Source of the DNA: Achatina immaculata
Lineage: Eukaryota; Mollusca; Gastropoda; Stylommatophora; Achatinidae
Direction of reading: 5' to 3'
DNA length: 64,000 nt
Assembly (NCBI GenBank): GCA_009760885.1
Contig: CM019717.1
Coordinates: 50,119,366 to 50,183,365 of the forward strand
Shown: piece by piece, positions 33,908 through 45,737 of the stretch
How positions within the stretch are numbered: the first letter of the stretch is position 1
Layout: every line of letters starts with the position of its first letter
The notes under the pieces: generated by a model
The model's database searches: none
What the model was told of the DNA's origin: nothing
The model's input: the letters and a program-made list of their open reading frames with translations, nothing else
Position numbers and translations under genes: made by a program

Positions 33908-34879
33908 CACCATGGGCTCAGAATATCGTTTTTTTTTAGTATCACTGACACTCAAAACACCACACTCACGGGAGCAGGCATCCTGGTCTGACAACGAGAC
34001 CATCTTCAGACTGGCTATCAGGAATACAAGGTAATGGATACACCACTTGGATGAAGGATTGAATGTCATGTTAACTATATATGGAAAATTGACACTTAGC
34101 CTTCTTGACCTTGTCTGCACTGCTGGCGTTGAGAAAAGATTCCAGGGATGAATATAGAAACCCTTGTCAAAGGAGTGAAAGAAGAAAAAGTTGTTGAACA
34201 TTGAATATGAGAGTATGGTTTAAGAAGGACCAGTTGGAGGGTCAGATTCAGAGAAAGGAGTAGGGCAGTTTAATAAGAATAAATAAAGAAATTACAAGTT
34301 TGTCTAAATAAAAGAGATAGAAATTGGAGTGTTGGGGGGGGGGGAGGGTTAAGAGAGCGGGCAGAGGAATGTAGCAGGGGACATCTTTGACCGGAGAACC
34401 CCAAGGAAGAGGTCTCCCGATTGATTTAGATTAAGGTAATTGGTAGTCACGCTCATCCAGGCTTGGCTCGTATAGACGGTGAATCATTTAGGGGGAAGTA
34501 ACCCCAGGACAGCCTTGTTTGCATTACATTAGGGATGTGATTAGGACAGATGGTGAGTTCAGCAAGCAAAAGAAAACTTAGATATTGAGAACATCTTAGA
34601 AAAAAAAAACTATACCAAAATAAAAACGCAACATTCTTTAACCACCAAATCTTTGGACGCAAGAGAAATATACAAAATATACATCTTTACTGTACTTTGA
34701 ATTTATTAGCAGCGTTTTTCATCATTAGTAGGTGGACATGCTTCTCTGCAGATCTCGGTCCTTGACTAATAGGGGATAAACGATTTTCCGAAAAATCCAA
34801 GAGTCCAAATTTTCCAAAGAATAAGTGAAGAAACATTTGGCGTACAGTACTCAGAATACTAGTTCAGATCATTGGGGGG
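33908..34879. other. No recognised feature
   Basis: Non-coding with G runs (34335, 34873). Short open frames show no family resemblance. Confidence 0.4.
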
Positions 34880-35090
34880 AGGGGGGAGGAGGGGGATTTC
34901 AAGTCCCAGCAGAGGGATATTTTTTTATGGCACACACCAGAAAGGCTCCGGGGTCGACGCAGCCTCTAAAAATGGGCACCAGAGAAATCTGAGGTAAGTG
35001 CGGCCAGACGTGACACTGGCCATATCACACTCTCATGTACCCATGAAAGTCGTGGAAATACGGATCTAACACCGTATCCCGAATATGCCT
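34880..35090 (+). mobile_element. SINE, same family as 63325-63576 (old copy)
   Basis: Shares the central block gtcgacgcagcctc.., aaaatgggcaccagagaaat and ..actggccatatcacactctc with the copy at 63325. The tRNA-like head is degraded. Confidence 0.7.
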
Positions 35091-35274
35091 TTATGGAACG
35101 GAAACAGGAATTTTGCTTTTGCCTTGCTGGTTAAAAAAAAAAAAAAACTGAAAGGAGAGGACAAGAAGGAGAGGACAGTCTGGAGGAAATGTTCTTAACA
35201 GGCTGACCAAATGGCGCATGGAAGATAAGGTCATTTTTCACTGACCTCACACTGGGTCTCCGTGTTACCAACTC

Positions 35275-35455
35275 GGTAATACCCAGTGGGGTAATTTGAA
35301 TTGATTTGGTAATACCCAGTGGGGTAATTTGAATTGATTTGGTAATACCCAGTGGGGTCATTTGAATTGATTTGGTAATACCGAGTGGGGTAATTTGAAT
35401 TGATTTGGTAATACCGAGTGGGGTCATTTGAATTGATTTGGTAATACCGAGTGGC
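35275..35455. repeat. 33-bp minisatellite, 5.5 units
   Basis: Units of ggtaatacccagtggggtaa plus tttgaattgattt, with a c/g and a/c variant. Confidence 0.95.
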
Positions 35456-35669
35456 TGAGCAAGACAGAGGGGCATGATCGCCAGCACTAAACGACGTGGC
35501 ACGTATTGACTGAATGGCACATAGTAAACGGGATTAATATGTGTACACAGAAAAAAAAGGAATTGAAAAAGTAAAAAAAAAACAAGACACCCCTATACCG
35601 CCTTCACTTATCAAGGGAAAAGAAAGAGGAGCAGGCTATTGTATAACATTTTGATGTTCTTTTATATAT

Positions 35670-35840
35670 ATATAGGACAATGCTACAATTTGGGACATGG
35701 AGATGCACAGTACAGGAAGAACTAAAGGAAGCCGGAAAGATACGGTTAGAGGTATCCCGTCTTGCTCAAGACAGGATTGACTGGGGAACCTTTGTTGATG
35801 CCTTACGCTCCTTTGGGGATGATGATGATGATGATGTACA
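35670..35840 (+). mobile_element. LINE 3' end, second GAT-tailed family
   Basis: Reads ..EAGKIRLEVSRLAQDRIDWG then TFVDALRSFG and (GAT)n at 35818-35837. Extreme 3' end only. Confidence 0.65.
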
Positions 35841-36039
35841 CAGAAATAGATAACTAAACTGGCGGGCGTCCAGTGAAGTGCCGTCGAAAACGTGTGTGGA
35901 AAAAAAAAATGATGCACAATTTCCATTATTCAAAATTGGGTCCCCAAAGTCCGAAACCAGGAAATTGAGGTACCCCCAAATCGAGAGTCATCAGTACTTG
36001 AGTTTACAAATTGTTTCTAACGATGGAACACAGGTGGCG

Positions 36040-36480
36040 CGTCACTTTCCGAGATCTACGCCTACGTATAGTTAACAATAATAAGACAATGGTGGCAGTC
36101 TGCTTTCTGAGATTTAGAGATTATTAACAATAAAACAGAGGCGGTGAGCCGTTTTGTGATATTTACAAATAATTAACAATAAAACAGAGGCGGTGAGCTG
36201 TTTTGTGATATTTACAAATAATTAACAATAAAACAGAGGCGGTGAGCCGTTTTGTGATATTTACAAATAATTAACAATAAAACAGAGGCGGTGAGCCGTT
36301 TTGTGATATTTACAAATAATTAACCAGCGGTGAGACAGACACGGCTAACTATTTTATGATATGTACAAATAGTTAACCAAAGGGACATAAATTGCAAGCT
36401 ATATTATGATATTTACAGTTAGTTCACCAACAGTGAGACGGAAACAGCGAGCTAGTTTATAACATTTACAAATAGTTAAC
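36040..36480. repeat. 49-bp minisatellite, four good units plus decayed flanks
   Basis: Good units at 36122-36325: attaacaataaaacagaggc, ggtgagccgttttgtgatat, ttacaaata. Decayed units extend to both sides. Confidence 0.9.
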
Positions 36481-37062
36481 ATTTTATAAGACTGGAGTTG
36501 CAAGAATTTTGTCACGCGTTTTGGAATCGAAGCACACAAACTGTCAGACGTAGGCTAGTTTTAAAAAAAATTTTTTTTAAATGTGCTTAAGAGACAGGGA
36601 AAGGCATCATGTAGCATTTTCTTGCTACTCTGTAACCATTTCCTGACTCTCACACATCCATGTGGTGGATTTTCTTCTCTGTCTTGGCAGACTTACATTG
36701 TTTACAACATAATATGGTTTGTGGATGTTGTAAATCCATCTTAGGGCATTTCCTTTTTTTTTTACATTGTATTATTGTTCTCTCTCTCTCTCTCTCTCTC
36801 TCTCATTCTCTCTCTCTCTCCCTCCACCTTCCATCGTTCCTCCTCAACTCAGCGCATCCCAGTTGTATACCGTGGTCAGGAAACTACTCGCCACATCTCC
36901 GTTTTTAATAACGGCTCACGTTTGTTAACCCACTTTGAGTGCGTGGCATACGTGGGAAGGAGGGCAGGAGGGGAGGAGGGCTTGAGGGAAGCGAGAGTGA
37001 AATCAATGCCAGTTTCCTTTCTTTTTCTCTCTCTCTTTCTCTCTTCTCTTCTCTTCACTCTG

Positions 37063-37093
<31 letters not shown>

Positions 37094-37569
37094 GCTTTCA
37101 TTTTGCGCACTATGAAACCGCACAGTACACGAGTACCCCTTTGATAAGCACTTCTCTTCCAGTGTGTGCACTTGGAACAGAGAACAGAGAAGAGTTAGAT
37201 GTGGCGTGGAGTTGTGCTGTGCCGGCTGTACGGGAATTCTGTGCCCGAGGCGTGAATTTTATGCCATGTTTTAAAACTTCTTCTTGCTGCACACAGAGTT
37301 ATCCCGTTACTTGGTAAGTAAGCGATACTCTGTGCTTCACCGTCGACGTGTGTTCTCTAACATCGTCTACAGTTTCTTTTTTTTTTTTTTGGTCCTGCGA
37401 TGATGGCATTTCTGTTGTGTTCCAGTTTCGTTGTGTCAGCGTGAACAGTTGAACTTTTTATGTGTTACAGGTCTGGTTTCTTCTCTTTCTTGATGGGCTC
37501 CATGATAACAGGGCGTGACCAGAAAAATAAAGTAGACATTTCGTTGTTAAGACACAAGATATATATATA
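36481..37569. other. No firm gene; two (CT)n tracts
   Basis: (TC)n at 36779-36820 and 37025-37091. At 37297-37320 a consensus donor (acttg|gtaagtaag) follows an open stretch, but there is no acceptor or start that I trust. Confidence 0.35.
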
Positions 37570-37895
37570 TAGTACTTGTACGAACTCCCTGTAACTGCGA
37601 GCTGTTGTTCTTTGCAGCCGATGCTGTAGAGATGTTGAGGCACAGCATCATATCGGCGTGGGGGCATGTTATGGCAGCTACTTTTTCAGTCCCGGAGTAC
37701 AGCTAAAAATTAGGGGGTATGCAATGCTTCTTTAGGAGACTCCACCGCCATGGGGACTATGGCGATCCCTGCCCCGTTAGCTAGGCTATGCCTGTTACTG
37801 GGGGTACCACCGAGAGGTGAGACAGGGTCTTGGTCAGCTATGGTTCGATAACCTTGACGCTGGCATGTCAGCTATGGGTGGCTGATTACCTTACC
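37570..37895 (-). mobile_element. Family S SINE-like repeat, copy 4
   Basis: Full-length copy in minus orientation, from ..ctgattacc (5' end, right) to gctgcaaagaacaacagctc, ending in tacaagtac and a TA run rather than GAA. Confidence 0.8.
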
Positions 37896-38281
37896 GGGTG
37901 TCTTATATATAAACTTAGAATCTATGCCACTGCGTACAAAGACGATAGTTCACTGATTTTACCACAGCTCTATCATGCTGTTCATGACTTTGTCCAGAAA
38001 GACTTTTTGTGAGTTCTCAGATTCGCTCTTAAGTTTAGCCTGGTGGCCATTTTTTAGGAGCGAGGTCAGATATATGGGAGGAAATAGAATCTGTTACATG
38101 GTAGGTTAAACATTTATTCTTTATATACTCATAACCTTCTGCAGCCATTTTGACTATTGGTTGGAACATCCATGCAGCATGGAAAGTCTTTTGTTTGTGT
38201 TAATTTTTGTTAAAGTTCCTTGTACTCTTCAGTTAAAAAGTTGGTATTGCCTTGAATAATAGCTTATTCGTTATTCTTCAG
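37896..38281. other. No recognised feature
   Basis: Non-coding. Confidence 0.4.
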
Positions 38282-39330
38282 CATCATCATCAAGTGCCGT
38301 GCCGACTGGCGTTGGCTATTATACATCTCCAGAGTACACGATCCTTCATGCAGGCCATCAGCTCAGTTGATGATCTCTTCTCATACCATCCCGTCAGACT
38401 GTCCAGAGTCATTTTTCTTAGTCTTCCTCTTAATCTTCTTCCCTCTGTTTTTCCTGTTATAATATTTTCAGTGCCCCCTCTTCTCATTGTATGTCCTATG
38501 AAAGCACATTATCTCTCTCTCGTATTTTCTTGACAAGATTTTTTGTCTCCCCAGCTCTTGTCATACGTTCTTCATTCGTTATTTTTGCTGTCCAGGGGAT
38601 TCGCAACATTCTTCTAATAAACCACATTTCTGCTGCTTCCAATGATTTTTTGTGCAGACCTGCCTATTGTCCGTGATTCACTTCCATATAACAAGATAGG
38701 TTCAATATAACATTTTAGGACTCGTTTTCTAACATTCATTGATAAGGATGTGTTGCATAATATGTTTCTCAGTCTCTGAAAATGCAGTCTTTGCTTGACC
38801 TGTTCTGTTCTAATTTGTTCTACATTACCCATCTGAAGTTAATACTGCTCCAAGATATTAGAATTTCTGCACCTGCTTTAGAATAGTTCCGTTTAATTTT
38901 ATACTCCATGTTGGTGAATTCTGTTTCTTAGATATTACTTTAGTCTGTCTTTTTTATGTTTAAAGTAAGGCCTTTCTGTTCACTTCCTTTAGCGACTTTA
39001 TCCAAGAGATTTTGCAGGTCTTGTTGGTTCTCGGCTATCAGTACTGTGTCGTCAGCATACCGAAGGTTGTTAATATTGTATCCTCCAATTTTTATGCCTG
39101 GTTCTGTGATGATTGTTCTTAGAATATTCTCGCTGTACAGAGAAAAAAATCTGGAGATAATACACATCCTTGTCGCACCCCTCGTTATATAGGTTGATAT
39201 TTTCCAGTTCTATTTTCAACTCGAATTGTTGCTTCTTGCTGCCAGTATAGATGTTCTACAATCCTCATGTCTTTGCTGTCTATATTGATGTCTTCAGGCA
39301 TTTTAATAACTTCATTATGTTCCGCCTTGT
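38282..39330 (-). mobile_element. LINE, GAT-tailed family: RT end plus C-terminal region
   Basis: From 39330 the minus strand reads FDKAEHNEVIKMP.., GVRQGCVLSPDFFSLYSENI (broken by a frameshift), NINNLRYADDTVLIAE (catalytic YADD), GLTLNIKKT, CYIEPILLYGSESRT, ..SLTGWYEKRSSTELMACMK and ends in (GAT)n at 38282-38291. 5'-truncated in the RT and abutting the (CT)n tail of another LINE. RTE-like clade by inference. Confidence 0.9.
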
Positions 39331-39334
39331 CGAA

Positions 39335-41056
39335 TCTCTCTCTCTCTCTCTCTCTCTCTGAACCTTAAGTGCCCAGGGCACATGGGGCTTCCGCAGGGGT
39401 TTTCCACAAATGCCTGTCCTTCGCCTTTTTTTCTGCTCTTGCCCAGGGGAGCCCTCTATTGCTCAACATCTTTTATGTTGTTCTTCTCCATGTCTCTTTT
39501 GGTCTACCCTTACTTCTGTTCCCCTGTGGTGTCCATCTTAGTGCTATTTTTGGTAGTGAGCTATCAGTCATTCGGAACACATGTCCCAACCATCGTTAGC
39601 GTCTTTCCTCAATAATTGTTGTCAGTGGCTTCATCTGCATTTCTGCCAATAAGATGTTATTTCTTATGGTGTTTGGCCAGAATATTTTTCTAATTCTTCG
39701 TAAACATTTAGTCTGGAAAGAATTCAACTTGTTTTCTATGGTTTTGGTGATTTTCCAGCATTCACTTCCATAGAGTAGTACACTTAGAACATTACTCTTA
39801 AATATCCTGATTTTCATATTTATGCTTAGTTTTTTTTATTTCCATATATTCTGCAGCATTGCAAAAGCCTGGTTTGCTCTAGTAAGTCTGCTGTTGATGT
39901 CCTCTGTGCTGTCTCCATTTTCTACTACTCTACTGCCAAGATATACAAATTCGTTGACCTTCTCCACTAACTTGCTATCTACTCTGAGTACATTTCTGTT
40001 GTTCACATTTTGCTTCATTAACTTTGTCTTTCCTACGTTGATCTTTAGTCCTATGTTGTTTGCGTTCTGAGTTAGTTTGTTTATTTTATCTTGCATATCT
40101 TTGTGGCTTGATAGTAGACAAATGTCATCCGCAAAGTCAAGGTCCTCCAGCACTGTGTCAAGGGTCCATTGTAATCCTCTGTGTTTGTCTGATGTTGCTT
40201 CCTTCATTAACCAGTCTACTGCCAAGATAAATAATGTTGGTGATAGTACACATCCCTGGTTCACTCCTTTTTGTACCCTAAAGCTGCTGGAGGTATGTTC
40301 TCCACAGATCACTTTGCACTGAAAACCTTCATATAGGGTTTTGATTACATTCACTATCTTATGGGGGAGGCCATGCCATCTTAAGATTTTCCACAGTGCA
40401 TCTTGTTTGTTATATAATTGTCATTATTTCTTTCTCTCAGTTCTCAACCAGAGCGTTTTGTGCCCGACTTTCTTCCGAAGAGGAGTAAAGAACTGCGTTT
40501 TTTTTTTCTTTGTATTTATCTGGTATGCAGTGTTTGTATGTGGTTCTTAGCAAAGACATTTGCCGAAATATTGGATATATATTCTTCACTTATATACACT
40601 CATTTTCCTTTCAACCACTCTCGTTTCTACTCGCTTTCCTCATCCGCTGTCTACTTTTCTTACCTGTACCAGTTCTACCACTGTCGTCACTTCTCTTAGT
40701 ATTTCTTAGCATCGCTATGAGAAGCAATATCTCTGTCACTTCTCTTAGAATTTCTTAGAATCTCTCTGAGAAGCAGTATCTCTGTCACTTCTCTTAGAAT
40801 TTCTTAGCATCTCTCTGAGAAGCAGTATCTCTGTCACTTCTCTTAGAATTTCTTAACATCTCTCCACGAGAAGCAATATTCTGTTACTTCTAGCAATTGG
40901 CCCGCTTGTTGTTCATGGAAAGAACGCCACGTACTATTTTTAGTCATTGTACGAACGTCAACCTGATCTGCCTATTTAGATGTACTGTCACGCAGCGACC
41001 CAGGAAAATAGTCCTGCCACTGTGCGTGGATCTTGAAACGGACAGCGGATACTGGG
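39335..41056 (-). mobile_element. Block A: FADD-family LINE plus flank
   Basis: (CT)n at 39337-39359 is the LINE 3' tail. From about 40405 down, the minus strand reads ALWKILRWHGLPHKIVNVIK, GVNQGCVLSPTLFILAVDW, LEDLDFADDICLLSSHKDMQ (catalytic FADD), NEFVYLGSRVVENGDSTED, NVLSVLLYGSECWKITK, CLRRIRKIFWPNTIRNN. One open stretch of 172 codons covers the RT palm. The LINE is 5'-truncated at about 40405; 40406-41056 is flank with a ~50-bp repeat at 40690-40885. Confidence 0.85.
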
Positions 41057-42868
41057 GCCAAAATATTTTTCTTCTAATTCTTCGTAAACATTTAGTCTGG
41101 AAAGAATTCAACTTGTTTTCTATGGTTTTGGTGATTTTCCAGCATTCACTTCCATAGAGTAGTACACTTAGAACATTACTCTTAAATATATTGATTTTCA
41201 TATTTATGCTTAGTTTTTTAGATTTCCATATAATCTGCAGCACTGCAAAAGCCTGGTTTGCTCTAGTAAGTCTGCTGTTGATGTCCTCTGTGCTGTCTCA
41301 ATTTTCTACTACTCTACTGCCAAGATATACAAATTCATTGACCTCCTCCACTAACTTGCTATCTACTCTGCGTACATTTCTGTTGTTCACATTTTGCTTC
41401 ATTAACTTTGTCTTTCCTACGTTGATCTTTAGTCCTATGTTGTTTGCGTTCTGAGTTAGTTTGTTTATTTTATCTTGCATATCTTTGTGGCTTGATAGTA
41501 GACAAATGTCATCCGCAAAGTCAAGGTCCTCCAGCACTGTGTCAAGGGTCCATTGTAATCCTCTGTGTTTGTCTGATGTTGCTTCCTTCATTAACCAGTC
41601 TACTGCCAAGATAAATAATGTTGGTGATAGTACACATCCCTGGTTCACTCCTTTTTGTACCCTAAAGCTGCTGGAGGTATGTTCTCCACAGATCACTTTG
41701 CACTGAAAACCTTCATATAGGGTTTTGATTACATTCACTATCTTATGGGGGAGGCCATGCCATCTTAAGATTTTCCACAGTGCATCTTGTTTGTTATATA
41801 ATTGTCATTATTTCTTTCTCTCAGTTCTCAACCAGAGCGTTTTGTGCCCGACTTTCTTCCGAAGAGGAGTAAAGAACTGCGTTTTTTTTTTCTTTGTATT
41901 TATCTGGTATGCAGTGTTTGTATGTGGTTCTTAGCAAAGACATTTGCCGAAATATTGGATATATATTCTTCACTTATATACACTCATTTTCCTTTCAACC
42001 ACTCTCGTTTCTACTCGCTTTCCTCATCCGCTGTCTACTTTTCTTACCTGTACCAGTTCTACCACTGTCGTCACTTCTCTTAGTATTTCTTAGCATCGCT
42101 ATGAGAAGCAATATCTCTGTCACTTCTCTTAGAATTTCTTAGAATCTCTCTGAGAAGCAGTATCTCTGTCACTTCTCTTAGAATTTCTTAGCATCTCTCT
42201 GAGAAGCAGTATCTCTGTCACTTCTCTTAGAATTTCTTAACATCTCTCCACGAGAAGCAATATTCTGTTACTTCTAGCAATTGGCCCGCTTGTTGTTCAT
42301 GGAAAGAACGCCACGTACTATTTTTAGTCATTGTACGAACGTCAACCTGATCTGCCTATTTAGATGTACTGTCACGCAGCGACCCAGGAAAATAGTCCTG
42401 CCACTGTGCGTGGATCTTGAAACGGACAGCGGATACTGGGGCGAGAGTATCTTATACTGACATCGCTGAAGTTGTGAGACGCATTAAGGGGGGAGGGCTT
42501 GAGGTTGGAGGATAAAACATCTACAGTTATCATTATCATCAGGTGCCGTGCCGACTGGCTTTGGCTATTATGATTATCTAGAGTACCCGATTCTTCTTGC
42601 AGCCATTATCTCAGTTGGTGATCTCCTCTCACAGCATCTCGTCAGACTGTCCAGTATTATTCCTCTCGGTCTTCTTCCCTTTATTTTTTCATGTTACAAT
42701 ATTTTCAGTGCCCTCTGTTCTCATTGCATGTTCTATGAAAGTACATTGTCTATCGTTTTTTTTTTTTTGGCAAGATTTTTTGTATCTCCAGCTCTTTTCA
42801 CACATTCTCCATTAGTTATTTTTGCTCTCCAGAGGATTCGCAACATTCTTCTAATAAACCACATTTCC
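41057..42868 (-). mobile_element. Block X: tandem copy of LINE RT and flank plus GAT-LINE end
   Basis: Begins in mid-LINE at gatactggggc|caaaatattt. From about 40000/41390 onwards it is essentially identical to block A; the LINE 3' part instead matches block X'. An in-frame TGA follows VVEN. It continues 42441-42531 into a GAT-tailed LINE end (42532-42868, minus), which is cut off at ccacatttc. Confidence 0.85.
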
Positions 42869-43290
42869 CGTTGCCTTCTGTCGGTTTGTGTATGGACTCT
42901 CCGCTAGCCTTTGGACTCCCTGTCCTACCCGCAAGGCAGCGGGAGCGAGAGCTTTTAAGGCGCCTCTTACCCGCCTGGTATTCCCTTCGCTGAGCACCTG
43001 AGGCACTTTATAAGAGTAGTAGAGCCACCTGCTACCCCACCTCGCTCTCTGAGACTACCGCCAGTTGACCCGCGCCTGCCTTATTTGATTATTTTTATAA
43101 ATTCTTCTAATTTCGTTATTCTTACCTTGTACAATAGATTCTTTTTAACTCTTATCCTTTATAAAGAATAGGTTCTTATTAACTCTTATCCTTTATAAAG
43201 AATAGATTCTTATTAACTCTTATCCTTTATAAATAATAGATTCTTCTTTACGCTTACTGTTCATAGTAAATTCTTCATGGTACAGTTTTG
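42869..43290. other. 420-bp insert between blocks X and X'
   Basis: Not found elsewhere in the window. GC-richer left half (42880-43080). The right half has a ~34-bp direct repeat (aactcttatcctttataaag, three times at 43145-43240). No terminal repeats or coding signal. Could be an LTR-like or promoter-like fragment, but nothing proves it. Confidence 0.4.
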
Positions 43291-43293
43291 TTT

Positions 43294-43299
<6 letters not shown>

Positions 43300-43331
<32 letters not shown>

Positions 43332-45728
43332 CCTTAAGTGCCCAGGACACATGGGGCTTCCGCAAGGGTTTTCTGCAAATGCCTGTCCTTTACCTTTTTT
43401 TTCTGTTCTTGCCCAGGTGACCCCTCTTGCTCAACATCCTTTATGTTGTTCTTCTCCATGTCTCTTTTGGTCTACCCTTACTTCTGTTCTCCTGTGGTGT
43501 CCATCTTAGTGCTATTTTTGGTAGTGAGTTGTCAGTCATTCGGAGCACATGTCCCAACCATCGCCAGCGTATTTCCTCAATAATTGTTGTCAGTGGCTTC
43601 ATCTGCATTTCTGCCAATAAGATGTTGTTTCTTATGGTGTTTGGCCAAAATATTTTTCTTCTAATTCTTCGTAAACATTTAGTCTGGAAAGAATTCAACT
43701 TGTTTTCTATGGTTTTGGTGATTTTCCAGCATTCACTTCCATAGAGTAGTACACTTAGAACATTACTCTTAAATATATTGATTTTCATATTTATGCTTAG
43801 TTTTTTAGATTTCCATATAATCTGCAGCACTGCAAAAGCCTGGTTTGCTCTAGTAAGTCTGCTGTTGATGTCCTCTGTGCTGTCTCAATTTTCTACTACT
43901 CTACTGCCAAGATATACAAATTCATTGACCTCCTCCACTAACTTGCTATCTACTCTGCGTACATTTCTGTTGTTCACATTTTGCTTCATTAACTTTGTCT
44001 TTCCTACGTTGATCTTTAGTCCTATGTTGTTTGCGTTCTGAGTTAGTTTGTTTATTTTATCTTGCATATCTTTGTGGCTTGATAGTAGACAAATGTCATC
44101 CGCAAAGTCAAGGTCCTCCAGCACTGTGTCAAGGGTCCATTGTAATCCTCTGTGTTTGTCTGATGTTGCTTCCTTCATTAACCAGTCTACTGCCAAGATA
44201 AATAATGTTGGTGATAGTACACATCCCTGGTTCACTCCTTTTTGTACCCTAAAGCTGCTGGAGGTATGTTCTCCACAGATCACTTTGCACTGAAAACCTT
44301 CATATAGGGTTTTGATTACATTCACTATCTTATGGGGGAGGCCATGCCATCTTAAGATTTTCCACAGTGCATCTTGTTTGTTATATAATTGTCATTATTT
44401 CTTTCTCTCAGTTCTCAACCAGAGCGTTTTGTGCCCGACTTTCTTCCGAAGAGGAGTAAAGAACTGCGTTTTTTTTTTCTTTGTATTTATCTGGTATGCA
44501 GTGTTTGTATGTGGTTCTTAGCAAAGACATTTGCCGAAATATTGGATATATATTCTTCACTTATATACACTCATTTTCCTTTCAACCACTCTCGTTTCTA
44601 CTCGCTTTCCTCATCCGCTGTCTACTTTTCTTACCTGTACCAGTTCTACCACTGTCGTCACTTCTCTTAGTATTTCTTAGCATCGCTATGAGAAGCAATA
44701 TCTCTGTCACTTCTCTTAGAATTTCTTAGAATCTCTCTGAGAAGCAGTATCTCTGTCACTTCTCTTAGAATTTCTTAGCATCTCTCTGAGAAGCAGTATC
44801 TCTGTCACTTCTCTTAGAATTTCTTAACATCTCTCCACGAGAAGCAATATTCTGTTACTTCTAGCAATTGGCCCGCTTGTTGTTCATGGAAAGAACGCCA
44901 CGTACTATTTTTAGTCATTGTACGAACGTCAACCTGATCTGCCTATTTAGATGTACTGTCACGCAGCGACCCAGGAAATAGTCCTGCCACTGTGCGTGGA
45001 TCTTGAAACGGACAGCGGATACTGGGGCGAGAGTATCTTATACTGACATCGCTGAAGTTGTGAGACGCATTAAGGGGGGAGGGCTTGAGGTTGGAGGATA
45101 AAACATCTACAGTTATTATCATCAGGTGCCGTGCCGACTGGCTTTGGCTATTATGATTATCTAGAGTACCCGATTCTTCTTGCAGCCATTATCTCAGTTG
45201 GTGATCTCCTCTCACAGCATCTCGTCAGACTGTCCAGTATTATTTCTCTCGGTCTTCTTCCCTTTATTTTTTCATGTTACAATATTTTCAGTGCCCTCTG
45301 TTCTCATTGCATGTTCTATGAAAGTACATTGTCTATCGTTTTTTTTTTTTTGGCAAGATTTTTTGTATCTCCAGCTCTTTTCACACATTCTCCATTAGTT
45401 ATTTTTGCTCTCCAGAGGATTCGCAACATTCTTCTAATAAACCACATTTCTGCTGCTTCCAATGACTTTTGTGCAGACCTGTCTGTTGTCCATGACTCAC
45501 TTCCATGTAACAAGATAGGTTCAGTATAGCATTTTAGGACTCGTTTTCATTGATAAGGATGTGTTGGATAATATGTTTCTCATTCTCTGAAATGCAGTCT
45601 TGGCTTGGCCTATTCTGTTCTTAATTTCTGTTCTGCGTGTTCTGTTCTGAAGTTGTTACTGCTCCAAGGTATTTGAATTTCTGCACCTGCTTTAGAATAG
45701 TTCCGTTTAATTTTATCTACAGATAGAA
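43300..45728 (-). mobile_element. Block X': FADD-family LINE, flank and GAT-LINE
   Basis: Includes the LINE's (CT)n tail (43300-43328) and 3' end missing from block X, then 43642-45448 essentially identical to X, then the GAT-tailed LINE continuing uninterrupted to 45728 (GSESWTTDRSAQKSLEAAEM, RRMLRILWRAKI). Differences from X include a lost A (..ccaggaaatagtcc) and a lost ATC unit. Confidence 0.85.
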
Positions 45729-45737
45729 GACAACATG

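Noticed and set aside
36775..37317. 180-codon plus-strand frame ending at a consensus donor
   Set aside because: Starts in a CT microsatellite and is mostly low-complexity Ser/Leu. The donor alone is not enough to call an exon.
40341..40758. Plus-strand frames of 69-93 codons repeated in blocks A, X and X'
   Set aside because: They are the opposite strand or flank of LINE copies. Recurrence reflects duplication of DNA, not coding constraint.
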